DNA from: Aldehydirespirator sp965116965
GTDB taxonomy: Bacteria; Actinomycetota; Acidimicrobiia; Acidimicrobiales; Aldehydirespiratoraceae
NCBI GenBank assembly: GCA_965116965.1
Contig: OZ220743.1
Location: 1,364,001 to 1,428,000 of the forward strand
Reading direction: 5' to 3'
DNA length: 64,000 bases
Shown here: in pieces, positions 24,380 to 33,525 of the stretch
Layout: every line of letters starts with the position of its first letter
Position numbering within the stretch: position 1 is the first letter of the stretch
The notes under the pieces: generated by a model
Database searches by the model: none
What the model saw: the letters and a program-made list of their open reading frames with translations, nothing else
What the model was told of the DNA's origin: nothing
Made by a program: the position numbers and the translations under genes

Positions 24380-25651
24380 GTGGCGATCGAACGGATAGTC
24401 GTTCGCTCCGGCCCCCCGCTGGAGGGCACGGTGGCAGTGGCCGGAGCCAAGAACTCGGTGCTGAAGCTCATGGCGGCCACGCTGCTGGCCGAAGGCTCCT
24501 ACCGCCTCGCCAACGTGCCCCGCATCGTCGATGTCGACCTCATGGCCGAGCTCCTGCGGGCTGTGGGCTGCGCCGTCGAGTGGGACCCGACCGAAGACGC
24601 GGCGATCCGCATCGACGTGCCTGCGGAGATCACGCCGGTGGCCCCCTATGACATCGTGGAGCGGTTCCGGGCTTCGGTCGTGGTGCTCGGGCCCATGCTG
24701 GCCCGCTGCGGGGAGGCCAGGGTGGCCCTGCCCGGGGGCGACGACTTCGGTCCCCGGCCCATCGACATGCATGTGCGCGGCCTCGTCGATCTGGGCGCAC
24801 AGGTCGACGTGGTGCACGGCTACATCGAGGCGTCGGCTGCCGAGCTGCTCGGAGGCCGGGTGGTGCTCGAGTTCCCCAGCGTGGGAGCCACCGAGAACCT
24901 GCTGATGGCCGCGGTGGCGGCCAAGGGCACCACCGTGATCGACAATGCGGCCCGCGAGCCGGAGATATCCGACCTCTGCCAGTTCCTGGGCCGAATGGGG
25001 GCCCGCATCGAGGGAGCGGGCTCGTCCACGCTCGAGATCGAAGGGGCCGGGACAGTCCAGTTCCTGCGGGCCGCCGACCACTCGGTCGTTCCCGACCGGA
25101 TTGTGGCGGCCACCTACCTGGCCGCGCTCGGCGTGGCCTCCGGGGACGTGTTCGTGGCCGGCGCCCGCTACGACCACATGGAACTGCTCTGCCAGAAGCT
25201 GACCGAGATGGGGATGCTGATCACCCCGGACACCGACGGCATCCGGGCCATAGCGCCGCGCCGCCTCGACTCGGTGGACTGCTCCACGCTGCCCTACCCG
25301 GGCGTGGCCACCGACCACTTGCCCTTCCTGGTGGTGATGATGGCCACCGCATCGGGCGTGGGCATCGTGACCGAGAACCTGTTCCCGGGCCGGTTCCGCT
25401 ACGTCGACGAGTTGCGCCGCATGGGGGCCGACGTCCGCACCGACGCCCACCACGCGGTGGTGCGGGGCGTGGAGCGGCTCTCGGGAGCACCGGTCAGAGC
25501 CCACGACATCCGGGCCGGGGCCGCACTGGCCGTCGCCGGGCTGGGTGCCGACGGGCCCACCGTGGTGACCGACGCCCATCACGTGGCCCGAGGCTACGAG
25601 GACCTGGCCGGCGACCTCGCGTCGCTCGGCGCCGACGTTCGAGCCGAGTAG
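24380..25651 (+). CDS. murA: UDP-N-acetylglucosamine 1-carboxyvinyltransferase with Asp at the fosfomycin-target site
   Basis: The 423-residue MurA, first committed enzyme of peptidoglycan synthesis, which transfers enolpyruvyl to UDP-GlcNAc. The catalytic Lys is in AGAKNSVLKL; ATENLLMAA and GVATDHLPFL are typical. The usual active-site Cys in PGGC is Asp121 here (LPGGDDFGPRPID), as in mycobacteria and chlamydiae, where it confers fosfomycin resistance. The start is GTG 24380. Confidence 0.95.
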   Translation: MAIERIVVRSGPPLEGTVAVAGAKNSVLKLMAATLLAEGSYRLANVPRIVDVDLMAELLRAVGCAVEWDPTEDAAIRIDVPAEITPVAPYDIVERFRASVVVLGPMLARCGEARVALPGGDDFGPRPIDMHVRGLVDLGAQVDVVHGYIEASAAELLGGRVVLEFPSVGATENLLMAAVAAKGTTVIDNAAREPEISDLCQFLGRMGARIEGAGSSTLEIEGAGTVQFLRAADHSVVPDRIVAATYLAALGVASGDVFVAGARYDHMELLCQKLTEMGMLITPDTDGIRAIAPRRLDSVDCSTLPYPGVATDHLPFLVVMMATASGVGIVTENLFPGRFRYVDELRRMGADVRTDAHHAVVRGVERLSGAPVRAHDIRAGAALAVAGLGADGPTVVTDAHHVARGYEDLAGDLASLGADVRAE

Positions 25652-25669
25652 GCCGAGGAGAGCGGCAGG

Positions 25670-25816
25670 TCACTCATCTTCGCCCGCGATGGTCTGCGCC
25701 TGCTTGACCGCCCGCCGCTTGGCGTTCCAGACAATGCCCGCGAACAGCAGCAGCGGACCGGCCACCAGCAGAGCCTCGTCCCACCCGCCCTGATGCGCCA
25801 GGATCGCGAAGCCCAT
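25670..25816 (-). CDS. Small single-pass membrane protein (48 aa)
   Basis: A 48-residue reading frame: a short N-terminus (MGFAILAHQGGWDEAL), one hydrophobic helix (LLVAGPLLLFAGIVW) followed by positive residues (NAKRRAVK), and an acidic end. The positive-inside pattern is sound. It is convergent with murA, with its stop 18 bp past the murA stop. Such tiny membrane proteins are common in actinobacteria; no function is known. Confidence 0.6.
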   Translation of the reverse strand: MGFAILAHQGGWDEALLVAGPLLLFAGIVWNAKRRAVKQAQTIAGEDE

Positions 25817-25920
25817 CCCGCGAGCCTACGAGGGACGGCGGGTTGGAGTAGGGGCCGAGTCCGGGGCCCGGAGGGTGTGTGGGGGTCGGAGTTGGGGCTG
25901 AGCGCTGCGAGACTGGGCCT

Positions 25921-26181
25921 GTGCAGGCGGAAGTGGAGCGGATCATCGAGATCATCCGGCCGGCCATCCAGGCCGACGAGGGGGACATCGATCTCGTCGA
26001 CGTGGACGAGTCCACCGGCATCGTCACCGTCGAGCTTCACGGAGCGTGCGTCACATGCCCGGCGTCCACCCAGACCCTCAAGGCCGGCATTGAGCGGATC
26101 ATGCGGGACCGCGTGCCCGGTGTGACCGAAGTGGTCGAGGTCAACGCCCTGGGCATGAGCGAGACGTTCGTCTCACTCTGA
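25921..26181 (+). CDS. NifU C-terminal domain protein (Fe-S scaffold, Nfu type)
   Basis: An 86-residue stand-alone NifU-like domain that carries Fe-S clusters. The CxxC cluster site is in GACVTCPAS, with ADEGDIDLVDVDE before it and IMRDRVPGVTEVVEV after. The start is GTG 25921. The cysteine desulfurase 1.8 kb downstream could supply its sulfur, but the genes are not in one operon. Confidence 0.9.
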   Translation: MQAEVERIIEIIRPAIQADEGDIDLVDVDESTGIVTVELHGACVTCPASTQTLKAGIERIMRDRVPGVTEVVEVNALGMSETFVSL

Positions 26182-26192
26182 CCCAATAGGAC

Positions 26193-26752
26193 CTAGAGAC
26201 CGGACGCGTCGCTCAGGTTGAGGGCGTTCTCGATCAGGCCGAGACGGCTGTACGCCTGCGGGAAGTTGCCCCGAGACTGGCCCGTGACGGGGTCGAACTC
26301 CTCGGACAGCGGCCCGATCGGCCCGGCCAGCGCGATGCATGTCGTCGAACAAGGCGCGGGCAGCACATGGTCTTGGAGTGCACATGGTGGCGGGGAGCGG
26401 CCCGGATCTCCCAGACGCCCTGGCCGGGCTCCCGCCAGCGCCGGTCCACCGCGGCGACCAGCAGTTCCACCAGCCGCCAATGGCGCTCATCGAGGGGAGC
26501 GCCGGCCCGTCCCATCCGCCAGACCAGCTCCATGATCGGTCCGAACACGTCGGTCTGGGCCTGGTGCTCGGCCGCCTTGCCGATCCGGGGCGCGCAGAGC
26601 CACACCATCCGGGCGTCGGGAGTGACGATGGCCGCCGTGCGCTCGTCCGACAGCAGCGAATGCCGCTCGGTCGGCACTGTCGCCCCGGAGTCGGGATCCG
26701 GTCGGGCTCGCCGGCCGGCGACAGCTCTCACCGGTGTGGCGCCAGTGGGCAC
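26193..26752 (-). pseudogene. Remnant of a GH15 glucoamylase/trehalase-like gene
   Basis: Three pieces of a GH15 protein remain. Near 26650 is an N-terminal motif (HSLLSDERTAAIVTPDARM then WLCAPR). Directly after it, skipping several hundred residues, is the late region HQAQTDVFGPIMELVWRMG, then GVWEIRAAPRHHVHSKTMC. After a frameshift near 26370 the C-terminal SEEFDPVTGQSRGNFPQAYS follows in another frame. Full GH15 proteins are about 600 residues, so a large internal deletion plus frameshift has killed the gene. Confidence 0.75.
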
Positions 26753-26781
26753 GGTGGTCTGCGCCGCTACGGTGCCGGGCC

Positions 26782-27681
26782 GTGAGCGACACGCCGGAGG
26801 TGCTGCCTCGACCCCCTGAGCGCCGCTGTTATCGGCACCCCGACCGCCGGGGCGGGGTCGGCTGCCAGCGCTGCGACCGCCCGATCTGCCCGAACTGCAT
26901 GCATCAGGCGTCGGTCGGCTTCCATTGCCCCGAGTGCGCGGCTCCTGGCGGCTCCGGGCCGATGACCACCCGGCCGCGGATGATGAGGAATGCGTCGAGG
27001 CCCATCGTCACCCGAGTACTGTTGGTGCTGAACGGACTGGCTTTCCTGTACTCGGTGTTCCTGAGCCGCTCGGCTGGGGGCATCACCCGGATCGACCGGG
27101 GATTGCTGATCGACGGCGGCCTGTTCGCCCGGGCCCGGCTGGCCGACGGCTTCGAGTCCAAGTTGATCGGCGTGGACACTGGCGACTACTACCGGCTGGT
27201 CACCTCCGCCTTCCTCCATGACGGCATCTTCCATCTGGCCTTCAACATGTACGTCCTGTGGATTCTCGGACAGATCCTCGAGGCCGGGTTCGGACGGGCC
27301 CGCTTCCTGTCGCTGTTCGTGGTGTCGATGCTCGGCGGCGCGTTCGGCGTGCTGCTGCTGTCGCCGGACGCGCCGACGGTAGGAGCGTCGGGGGCCGTGT
27401 TCGGCTTGATGGGCGCCACCGTGCTGGTCCAGCGGGCCATCGGCGGAAGCATCTGGCGCACGCCATTGGCCCCGCTGTTGATGCTCAACATCGTCTTCAC
27501 CCTGCTGGTCCCCAGGGTGTCGATAGGCGGCCACTTCGGCGGGCTCATCGCGGGCGCCATCATGGGCGCGGCGATGCTGGCCCTCGAGCGCCGCAACGCT
27601 CCGGCCTGGGTGACCGTGTCGCTCGGCGGGATGCTGTCGGCACTGCTGGTGGCCGGATCGGTGATCGCCGCCGCCCAATAG
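26782..27681 (+). CDS. Rhomboid-family intramembrane serine protease with N-terminal zinc-ribbon-like segment
   Basis: A 299-residue rhomboid protease. The catalytic Ser is in GASGAVFG and the His in GGHFGG, with the FLHDGIFHLAFNMYVLW helix earlier, and six or seven membrane helices overall. The first 60 residues carry CYRHP, CQRC, CPNCMHQASVGFHCPEC, a B-box-like zinc module also found in other actinobacterial rhomboids. The start is GTG 26782. It is followed by the 71-bp tandem repeat. Confidence 0.92.
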   Translation: MSDTPEVLPRPPERRCYRHPDRRGGVGCQRCDRPICPNCMHQASVGFHCPECAAPGGSGPMTTRPRMMRNASRPIVTRVLLVLNGLAFLYSVFLSRSAGGITRIDRGLLIDGGLFARARLADGFESKLIGVDTGDYYRLVTSAFLHDGIFHLAFNMYVLWILGQILEAGFGRARFLSLFVVSMLGGAFGVLLLSPDAPTVGASGAVFGLMGATVLVQRAIGGSIWRTPLAPLLMLNIVFTLLVPRVSIGGHFGGLIAGAIMGAAMLALERRNAPAWVTVSLGGMLSALLVAGSVIAAAQ

Positions 27682-27710
27682 CCGTCCACCAGCCACCCAA
27701 CCGAGGCCGA

Positions 27711-27933
27711 ATTGGCAGCGCCTTGCACGGATGGCGTGCATTCTGCTGCCAGTTCCGGCTTGGTCCCTCCGTCACGAGGGAATTGGCAGCGCCTTGCACG
27801 GATGGCGTGCATTCTGCTGCCAGTTCCGGCTTGGTCCCTCCGTCACGAGGGAATTGGCAGCGCCTTGCACGGATGGCGTGCATTCTGCTGCCAGTTCCGG
27901 CTTGGTCCCTCCGTCACGAGGGAATTGGCAGCG
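27711..27933. repeat. 71-bp perfect tandem repeat with hairpins (3 full copies plus start of a fourth)
   Basis: Units start at 27711, 27782 and 27853; the first 10 bases of a fourth are at 27924. The units are identical. Each has a TGGCAGC / GCTGCCA stem enclosing TGCAC-GGATGGC-GTGCA, and a second TCCCTC-CGTCAC-GAGGGA stem. After the last partial unit a diverged GCTGCCAGTT (27959 region) again pairs with it. The array fills the 310 bp between the rhomboid and desulfurase genes. Since 71 is not a multiple of 3, no reading frame repeats from unit to unit, so it is not coding. Confidence 0.9.
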
Positions 27934-27991
27934 CTGGAGTCCTGATTGGGCGTCCTCGGCTGCCAGTTCTGTCGGTCCGTAGGATGACAGG

Positions 27992-29167
27992 ATGTCCGAT
28001 CCGTCCGAGATCTACCTGGACCACGCCGCGTCCACGCCGCTGAGGCCGTCGGCTCGCGACGCGTGGCTGGCCGCGGCCGAGCGGCACCACGCCAACCCCA
28101 CCGGATCTCACCAGGCGGCCCGGGAGGCTCGTCGGGCGCTGGACCGGGCCCGGGAGCAGGTGGCTAAGGCTCTCGGCGCCGACCCGGGCGAGATCGTGTT
28201 CACCTCCGGAGGCAGCGAAGCCGACAACATGGCCGTGCGAGGCGCTCTCGGCGCCCGGGGCCCGGAGGCGGTGGCGCTGACCACCGAGGCCGAGCACCAC
28301 GCGGTGCACGACCCGGTGGAGCGCTCCGGCGGCGTGTTCGTGGGTGTGGACGAGCGGGGCATCGTCGACCTGGACGCCCTGGCCGACGTGCTGCGACGCC
28401 GCGACGGCGAAGTGGCGGTGGTGTCTGCTATCGCGGTCAACAACGAGACCGGTTCGATCGCGCCGCTGCGGGAAGTGGCCGAAATCGTGCGAGACCTGGC
28501 TCCGGGGGCGTGGCTGCACACCGACGCGGTGCAGGCCCCCAACTGGATCGACATGGCTGTGGAGACCGCAGGCTATGACCTGATCTCGGTCACGGGCCAC
28601 AAGGTGGGCTCGCCGGTCGGCACTGGCGTGCTGGTGGTGCGAGACGGTGTGGAGCTCGACCCTCTGATCGTCGGGGGCGGCCAGGAGCGGGGCCGTCGGG
28701 CCGGGACTCCCGACGTAGCCGGCGCGGCGTCGTTCGCGGCAGCGCTGGCTGAGACCGTCGAGCAGCGCGAGGGCAGCGTCGAGCGGCTCCGCGTCCTCCG
28801 CGACGCCCTGATCGACGCCCTGATCGACCGGCTCGGCGACCGGGTTCAGGTCTCGGCGGCCCGCACCAACGGCGACCGCAGCCACATCGCGGCCGGCATC
28901 GCCAACGTGTGCATCACCGGGGTGCAGAGCGAAGCCGTGCTGTTCCTGATCGACGCCGAGGGCGTGCGGGCCTCCGCCGCCTCGTCGTGTTCCAGCGGCG
29001 CCCAGGATCCGTCCCATGTGCTGGCCGCAATGGGGGTGCCCCGCGATGTGGCCCTAGGCTCGCTGCGCCTGTCGCTCGGGCACACCTCCGCAGCCTCCGA
29101 AGTGGAGCGCGCCGTCGAGGTCATAGCCGCGGCGGTTGAGCGCCTCGACCGCTTCGGCGGGGGCTGA
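27992..29167 (+). CDS. Cysteine desulfurase (NifS/IscS-like)
   Basis: A 391-residue class V PLP aminotransferase that takes sulfur from cysteine. The PLP Lys is in SVTGHKVGSPVG; the substrate-side persulfide Cys is in RASAASSCSSGAQDPSHVL. YLDHAASTPLRP and FTSGGSEADNMAVRGA are standard. It overlaps the start region of mnmA, the tRNA 2-thiouridylase, and probably feeds it sulfur. A 33-bp duplication spans its last codons. Confidence 0.94.
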   Translation: MSDPSEIYLDHAASTPLRPSARDAWLAAAERHHANPTGSHQAAREARRALDRAREQVAKALGADPGEIVFTSGGSEADNMAVRGALGARGPEAVALTTEAEHHAVHDPVERSGGVFVGVDERGIVDLDALADVLRRRDGEVAVVSAIAVNNETGSIAPLREVAEIVRDLAPGAWLHTDAVQAPNWIDMAVETAGYDLISVTGHKVGSPVGTGVLVVRDGVELDPLIVGGGQERGRRAGTPDVAGAASFAAALAETVEQREGSVERLRVLRDALIDALIDRLGDRVQVSAARTNGDRSHIAAGIANVCITGVQSEAVLFLIDAEGVRASAASSCSSGAQDPSHVLAAMGVPRDVALGSLRLSLGHTSAASEVERAVEVIAAAVERLDRFGGG

Positions 29168-29210
29168 GATGGGGGAGTCGACCGCTTCGGCGGGGGCTGA
29201 GATGGGGGAC
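29145..29210 (+). repeat. 33-bp tandem duplication across the desulfurase stop / mnmA start
   Basis: Two 33-bp copies (29145-29177, 29178-29210) differ at one base. Each contains GGCTGAGATGGGGGA, so the desulfurase stop and a possible mnmA start occur in the first copy and a second start in the next copy, in frame. Confidence 0.85.
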
Positions 29211-30263
29211 TCGAACGTCTGTCCCCGGGTTCTGGTGGCCATGTCAGGCGGGGTCGACTCCTCGGTGGCCGCGGCGCGGCTGCTCGACGCCGGCTACGAC
29301 GTGGCCGGCGTCACCATGAAGCTCTGGGGCGGGCCCAGCGACACCGGCTGCTGCTCGGTGTCCGACGTCGACGACGCCCGCTGGGTGGCCGACCAGCTCG
29401 GGATCGAGCATCACGTGTTCAACTTCGGCGACGACTTCGAGCGCCATGTGGTGGCCCCGTACGTGGCCGACCACGCCGCGGGCCTCACCCCCAATCCCTG
29501 CGTGGAGTGCAACCGGCACATCAAGTTCAGCCGGCTGCTGCGCCGGGCCGACGCGCTCGGCTTCGACCTGGTGGCGACCGGCCACCATGCCCGCATCGTC
29601 TCGACCGTGAGCGGACCCCGACTGGCCCGGGGGGTCGACAAGGCCAAGGACCAGTCCTACGTCCTGCACATGCTCGACGCGTCGGTGCTGTCCCGGCTGT
29701 TGCTGCCGGTGGGGGAGACGACCAAGTCAGACGTCCGGCGGGAGGCGGAGGAGCGGGGGTTGGTGACGGCCGGCAAGCCCGACAGCCAGGACGTCTGCTT
29801 CATCACCGCTTCGGCGGGCCGCCGCAAGTTCCTCGGCCAGCGGATCCCGCTGCGCCCGGGGCGGCTGGTCGATGCCGCGGGTCGAGAGGTCGGCTCGGTC
29901 GACGCGCTCGAGTTGGTCACCGTCGGCCAGCGGCGAGGCCTCGGAGCGGCGGGCGACGGATCTCCTCGCTACGTGTTGGACGTGGACGCCGGCTCGGCGA
30001 CGGTGACGGTGGGGGACCGAGCCGCGCTCGACTGCTCGGCGACGGCCCTGAAGGACTGGCGCTGGATGGATGGCCCCGTGGATGGACCGGTGGACGTGCA
30101 GATCTCGGCCCACGGCACCGCCGCCCCCGCGACCGTGGATGCCGGCGGCACGTCGGTGCGCTGGACCGAACCTCGCCGGAGGGTCGCCCCGGGCCAGAGC
30201 GTGGTCGCCTACGTCCACGATGTCGTGGTCGGTGGCGGCATCGCCGACCGCACTGCGGGATAG
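29169..30263 (+). CDS. mnmA: tRNA-specific 2-thiouridylase
   Basis: The 364-residue MnmA, which thiolates U34 of Glu, Gln and Lys tRNAs. The ATP P-loop is AMSGGVDSS, the catalytic Cys pair lies in NPCVECN and SQDVCF, and ATGHHARI and VGQRRGLG are also typical. The start is ambiguous: ATG 29169 or, after the 33-bp duplication, ATG 29202. The shorter form matches family length better. It is coupled to the upstream cysteine desulfurase. Confidence 0.94.
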   Translation: MGESTASAGAEMGDSNVCPRVLVAMSGGVDSSVAAARLLDAGYDVAGVTMKLWGGPSDTGCCSVSDVDDARWVADQLGIEHHVFNFGDDFERHVVAPYVADHAAGLTPNPCVECNRHIKFSRLLRRADALGFDLVATGHHARIVSTVSGPRLARGVDKAKDQSYVLHMLDASVLSRLLLPVGETTKSDVRREAEERGLVTAGKPDSQDVCFITASAGRRKFLGQRIPLRPGRLVDAAGREVGSVDALELVTVGQRRGLGAAGDGSPRYVLDVDAGSATVTVGDRAALDCSATALKDWRWMDGPVDGPVDVQISAHGTAAPATVDAGGTSVRWTEPRRRVAPGQSVVAYVHDVVVGGGIADRTAG

Positions 30264-30289
30264 CCCCTTCCGTCTCCCGGAGACGGCGA

Positions 30290-31201
30290 CTAGCCGAGCG
30301 TGAGGCCGCGGCGCTCGGCGGTGCTCAGCACAGCCGCGGGACGGCTGGGCGACACCAGGATCTTGCCGAGTGAACGCTCCTCGCTGCGTTGGCGGCCGGT
30401 CATCACACTCGCTTTCACCGGCTCGCTGAGGCGCAGTTCCAGGGCCATGCCGAAGGCTTGGGCGGTCAGGTCCTCGGCGTCGGTGTCGGCTCGGGCAGGG
30501 CCGATCGAAGCAATGCCCCGGCGGCCGAGGGGCAGGGGCTCGGCCACGGTCAGATGATCGTGCACGACCAGCCCGTTGGGGACGAACACCAGCCAGCGCC
30601 GGGCCATCCGGTACAGGGTGTGGGCTGCGAACGCCGCAGCGGGCAGTCCCACCGCAGCAGCCACGACGCCGGCCGCCCAGCCTCGGCCGGCCAGAAGCAG
30701 GGGCCCGGCGGCCACCCCGGCCACCGCGATGGCCCACATCGGCACGACCAGAGCGACGAGAACGGGTGCGGCCGGGCGCAGCAGGAACCGGCGCTCGTCG
30801 CCGTAGCCGGCCGCGTCCACTTGGGCCTCGGCGTAGACGGGGTGAAACACGACGAGTGTGCCGACCACACAGGCCAGATTCCCAATCACGGCAGCGAGGT
30901 CTGACGAGGCAGCTGCGGCGAGCGCCAACTCCAGGGTGCCGGCGGGCACGCCGATGCGGGCCACGGTCAGTGCCCGCGGCCCCGGCAGCAGCAGCGCGGC
31001 GAGCACCAGGGCGTAGGCGAGCCACATGGCCACGATCACCGTCGTGTGGGCCGCGTCGTCGTCGGGTCGCAGCGCGGCATGAATCAGGTCCCCGAGCAAC
31101 GCCATCGCGCCGACCGCCAGCCAGGCCGCGACCGCGCCGGCGCGCACCATCAGCGCGGTCCGTGCCCGGGTCCGTTCGGCGGTGTGCGCGTCGCCCTTCA
31201 C
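30290..31201 (-). CDS. Polytopic membrane protein of unknown function
   Basis: A 303-residue protein with about six membrane helices (for example GAVAAWLAVGAMALLGDL, VIVAMWLAYALVLAALLLP, VAGVAAGPLLLAGRGWAAG) and a soluble C-terminal domain of about 110 residues (RRWLVFVPNGLVVHDHLTVA onward) ending GKILVSPSRPAAVLS. GTG 31201 is preferred over a start at 31267, which would extend into a repeat-rich spacer. Convergent with mnmA. No family recognised. Confidence 0.7.
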   Translation of the reverse strand: MKGDAHTAERTRARTALMVRAGAVAAWLAVGAMALLGDLIHAALRPDDDAAHTTVIVAMWLAYALVLAALLLPGPRALTVARIGVPAGTLELALAAAASSDLAAVIGNLACVVGTLVVFHPVYAEAQVDAAGYGDERRFLLRPAAPVLVALVVPMWAIAVAGVAAGPLLLAGRGWAAGVVAAAVGLPAAAFAAHTLYRMARRWLVFVPNGLVVHDHLTVAEPLPLGRRGIASIGPARADTDAEDLTAQAFGMALELRLSEPVKASVMTGRQRSEERSLGKILVSPSRPAAVLSTAERRGLTLG

Positions 31202-31285
31202 GGCCGTAATTGTGGCACCGGGCCGCGGCGTCGCCACACGAGGACTGCTCGTGCTCGCTGCGCTCACTGGTCGGCATCAAATCAG

Positions 31286-31311
31286 TAGAGAAACCCGTCA
31301 TATGTCGGCAA
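31286..31311 (+). repeat. Short dispersed repeat, copy B
   Basis: A 26-bp match (22 of 26) to 4970-4995. It lies in the spacer upstream of ligA, next to a fragment resembling the dispersed GC-rich repeat. Confidence 0.45.
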
Positions 31312-31410
31312 GACCCATGCAGATTCGACTGCTCGCGGGCCGCGCGGGGGCGAACCTCGGGGGCCGCGCCGCATCCGCTCGGCCTCTGGCGGCAGATGTA
31401 GCCTCGGGCG

Positions 31411-33525
31411 ATGACCGACGCTGCCGGCGCCGACACGGGCCCGACCGCTGACTCCGCGGCGCGGGCTCGCGAGCTGCAGGCCCTGCTCACCCACCACTCG
31501 GCGCTGTACTACGCGGGCAAGTCCGAGATCCCCGACGCCGACTTCGACGACCTGCTCAACGAGTTGCAGTCCCTGGAGGAGCGGCACCCAGAGTTGGTCC
31601 ACCCCGACTCGCCCACCCAGCGGGTCGGAGCCCCGCCCGACGACACCGTGTTCGCGCCGGTGCGCCACGAGCCGCCGATGATGTCGCTGCACAACGCCCT
31701 CGACCTCGAGGAGCTGCGGGCCTGGAACGAGCGAGTGCGTCGCGCCCTGGCCGCCGGCGCCTCCGGACCGAGTGGCGAGCAGGTCCTGCCGACCATGGAG
31801 GACACGTCCGTCGATGCATACGCGGTGGAGCTCAAGTTCGACGGGCTAGCCATCTCGGCCCGGTACGTCGACGGCGTGCTGGTGCGGGCCGCCACCCGGG
31901 GCGACGGCCGCACCGGCGAGGACGTCACCCACTCGGTGCGCACCATCGCCGACGTGCCCATCCGGCTGAGCGGGCAGGCGCCGCCGGTCGTGGAGGTGCG
32001 CGGTGAGGTGATCCTGCGGCTGTCCACCTTCGAGGCGCTCAACGCTCGCCAGGCCGAGAGGGGCGAGAAGGCCTACGTCAATCCCCGCAACGCGGCCGCC
32101 GGCTCGCTTCGTCAGAAGGACGCCCGGGTGACCGCAGAGCGGGGCCTGTCGTTCTGGTGCTACCAACTCGCCTACGCCGAGGGCGGGCCCGCATTCGGCT
32201 CCCATGCTCAGACGCTGGAATGGCTGGCGTCGCTGGGCCTGCCCATCAACGAGCACGCGGTCTGCCTCGATGACCTGACTGCGGTGGAGGCCCATGTGGC
32301 CGACTTCGAGCGGCGCCGCCACGAGTTCGACTACGAGTTCGACGGCTTGGTCGTGAAGGTCGACGATCTCGCGCTCCAGACCCAGCTGGGAGTCGACGCC
32401 AAGGCGCCTCGCTGGGCGATCGCCTACAAGTTCCCGCCCGAGGAGCGGACCACGAAGCTGCTCGACATCGAGGTGTCGATCGGCCCGTCCGGGCAGGCCA
32501 CCCCCTTCGCCCGGCTGGAGCCGGTGTTCGTGGGCGGGGTGACGGTGGCGACCGCCACGCTCCACAACGAGGACCAGGTGGCGGCCAAGGGCGTGCGGCC
32601 CGGCGACATCGTCATCGTTCGGCGGGCGGGCGAGGTGATCCCCGAGGTGGTGGGGCCGGTGCTGTCGGAGCGCACCGAGGGGTCGGAGCCGTGGCTGTTC
32701 CCCCGGGACTGCCCGGTGTGCGGCGAAGCGCTTCAGCGGGCCGAGGGCATGTCGGCCACAATGTGCGTCAACTACTGGTGTCCCCGCCAGATCAGGGGCC
32801 GCATCGAGCACTTCGTCGGCCGGGCCGCCATGGACGTCGAGTTCCTGGGGGAGCGCAACATCGACCGCTTCGTAACCGAGGGATTGCTCGGCGATGTCGT
32901 GGACCTGTACTCGCTCGACTTCGAGAAGATCGAGCAGATGGAGGGCTTTGGTCAGACCTCGGTCAACAACCTGCGCAGGTCCATCGAGAACAGCAGGGAA
33001 CAGCCCCTGGCCAGGCTGCTGTTCGCTCTCAGCATTCCCGAGATCGGCCAGGTCAACGCCCAGGTGCTGGCCGCGTCATTCGGCGACGTCGAAGGCATCC
33101 TGGGAGCGAGTGAGGAGGCCCTGGCCGAGGTGGAGGGGTTCGGGCCGATCATCGCGGCGTCGGTGCGGGCCTGGTTCGACGACCCGCACAACCGCCGGCT
33201 CGTCGAGGGGCTGCGGGCAGCCGGGTTGCGCATGAAGGCCGAAGTTCCCGGCGGCGACGGCGCCGGCGAGGCGCCGGCCCAGACCCTGGCAGGCATGTCG
33301 GTGGTGGTGAGCGGCACGCTGGAGGGCTTCAGCCGCGACGGGGCCAAGCAGGCCATCCTGGACAGGGGCGGCTCGTCACCCGGCTCGGTGTCAGGTCGCA
33401 CGACCGCGCTGGTGGTGGGCGCCGACCCAGGCGCCTCGAAGCTGCGCAGGGCCGAAGCGTCCGGAGTCCCGGTGATCGACGAGGCCGCCTTCCAACAACT
33501 CCTGGGCACCGGCCGGCTGCCGTAG
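31411..33525 (+). CDS. ligA: NAD-dependent DNA ligase
   Basis: The 704-residue LigA, which seals nicks in replication and repair. The AMP-accepting Lys is in VELKFDGLA; the NTPase core motifs EVRGEV, DGLVVKVDD and WAIAYKFP are present. The zinc finger uses CPVCGEA and MCVNYWCP, then come the HhH domain (IEQMEGFGQTSVNNL) and a C-terminal BRCT domain (AGMSVVVSGTLEGFSRDGAK). Full length. A clear intrinsic terminator follows. Confidence 0.97.
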   Translation: MTDAAGADTGPTADSAARARELQALLTHHSALYYAGKSEIPDADFDDLLNELQSLEERHPELVHPDSPTQRVGAPPDDTVFAPVRHEPPMMSLHNALDLEELRAWNERVRRALAAGASGPSGEQVLPTMEDTSVDAYAVELKFDGLAISARYVDGVLVRAATRGDGRTGEDVTHSVRTIADVPIRLSGQAPPVVEVRGEVILRLSTFEALNARQAERGEKAYVNPRNAAAGSLRQKDARVTAERGLSFWCYQLAYAEGGPAFGSHAQTLEWLASLGLPINEHAVCLDDLTAVEAHVADFERRRHEFDYEFDGLVVKVDDLALQTQLGVDAKAPRWAIAYKFPPEERTTKLLDIEVSIGPSGQATPFARLEPVFVGGVTVATATLHNEDQVAAKGVRPGDIVIVRRAGEVIPEVVGPVLSERTEGSEPWLFPRDCPVCGEALQRAEGMSATMCVNYWCPRQIRGRIEHFVGRAAMDVEFLGERNIDRFVTEGLLGDVVDLYSLDFEKIEQMEGFGQTSVNNLRRSIENSREQPLARLLFALSIPEIGQVNAQVLAASFGDVEGILGASEEALAEVEGFGPIIAASVRAWFDDPHNRRLVEGLRAAGLRMKAEVPGGDGAGEAPAQTLAGMSVVVSGTLEGFSRDGAKQAILDRGGSSPGSVSGRTTALVVGADPGASKLRRAEASGVPVIDEAAFQQLLGTGRLP

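Noticed and set aside
27711..27933. 71-bp repeats as a CRISPR array
   Set aside because: Units are identical end to end with no variable spacers, and no cas genes are present.
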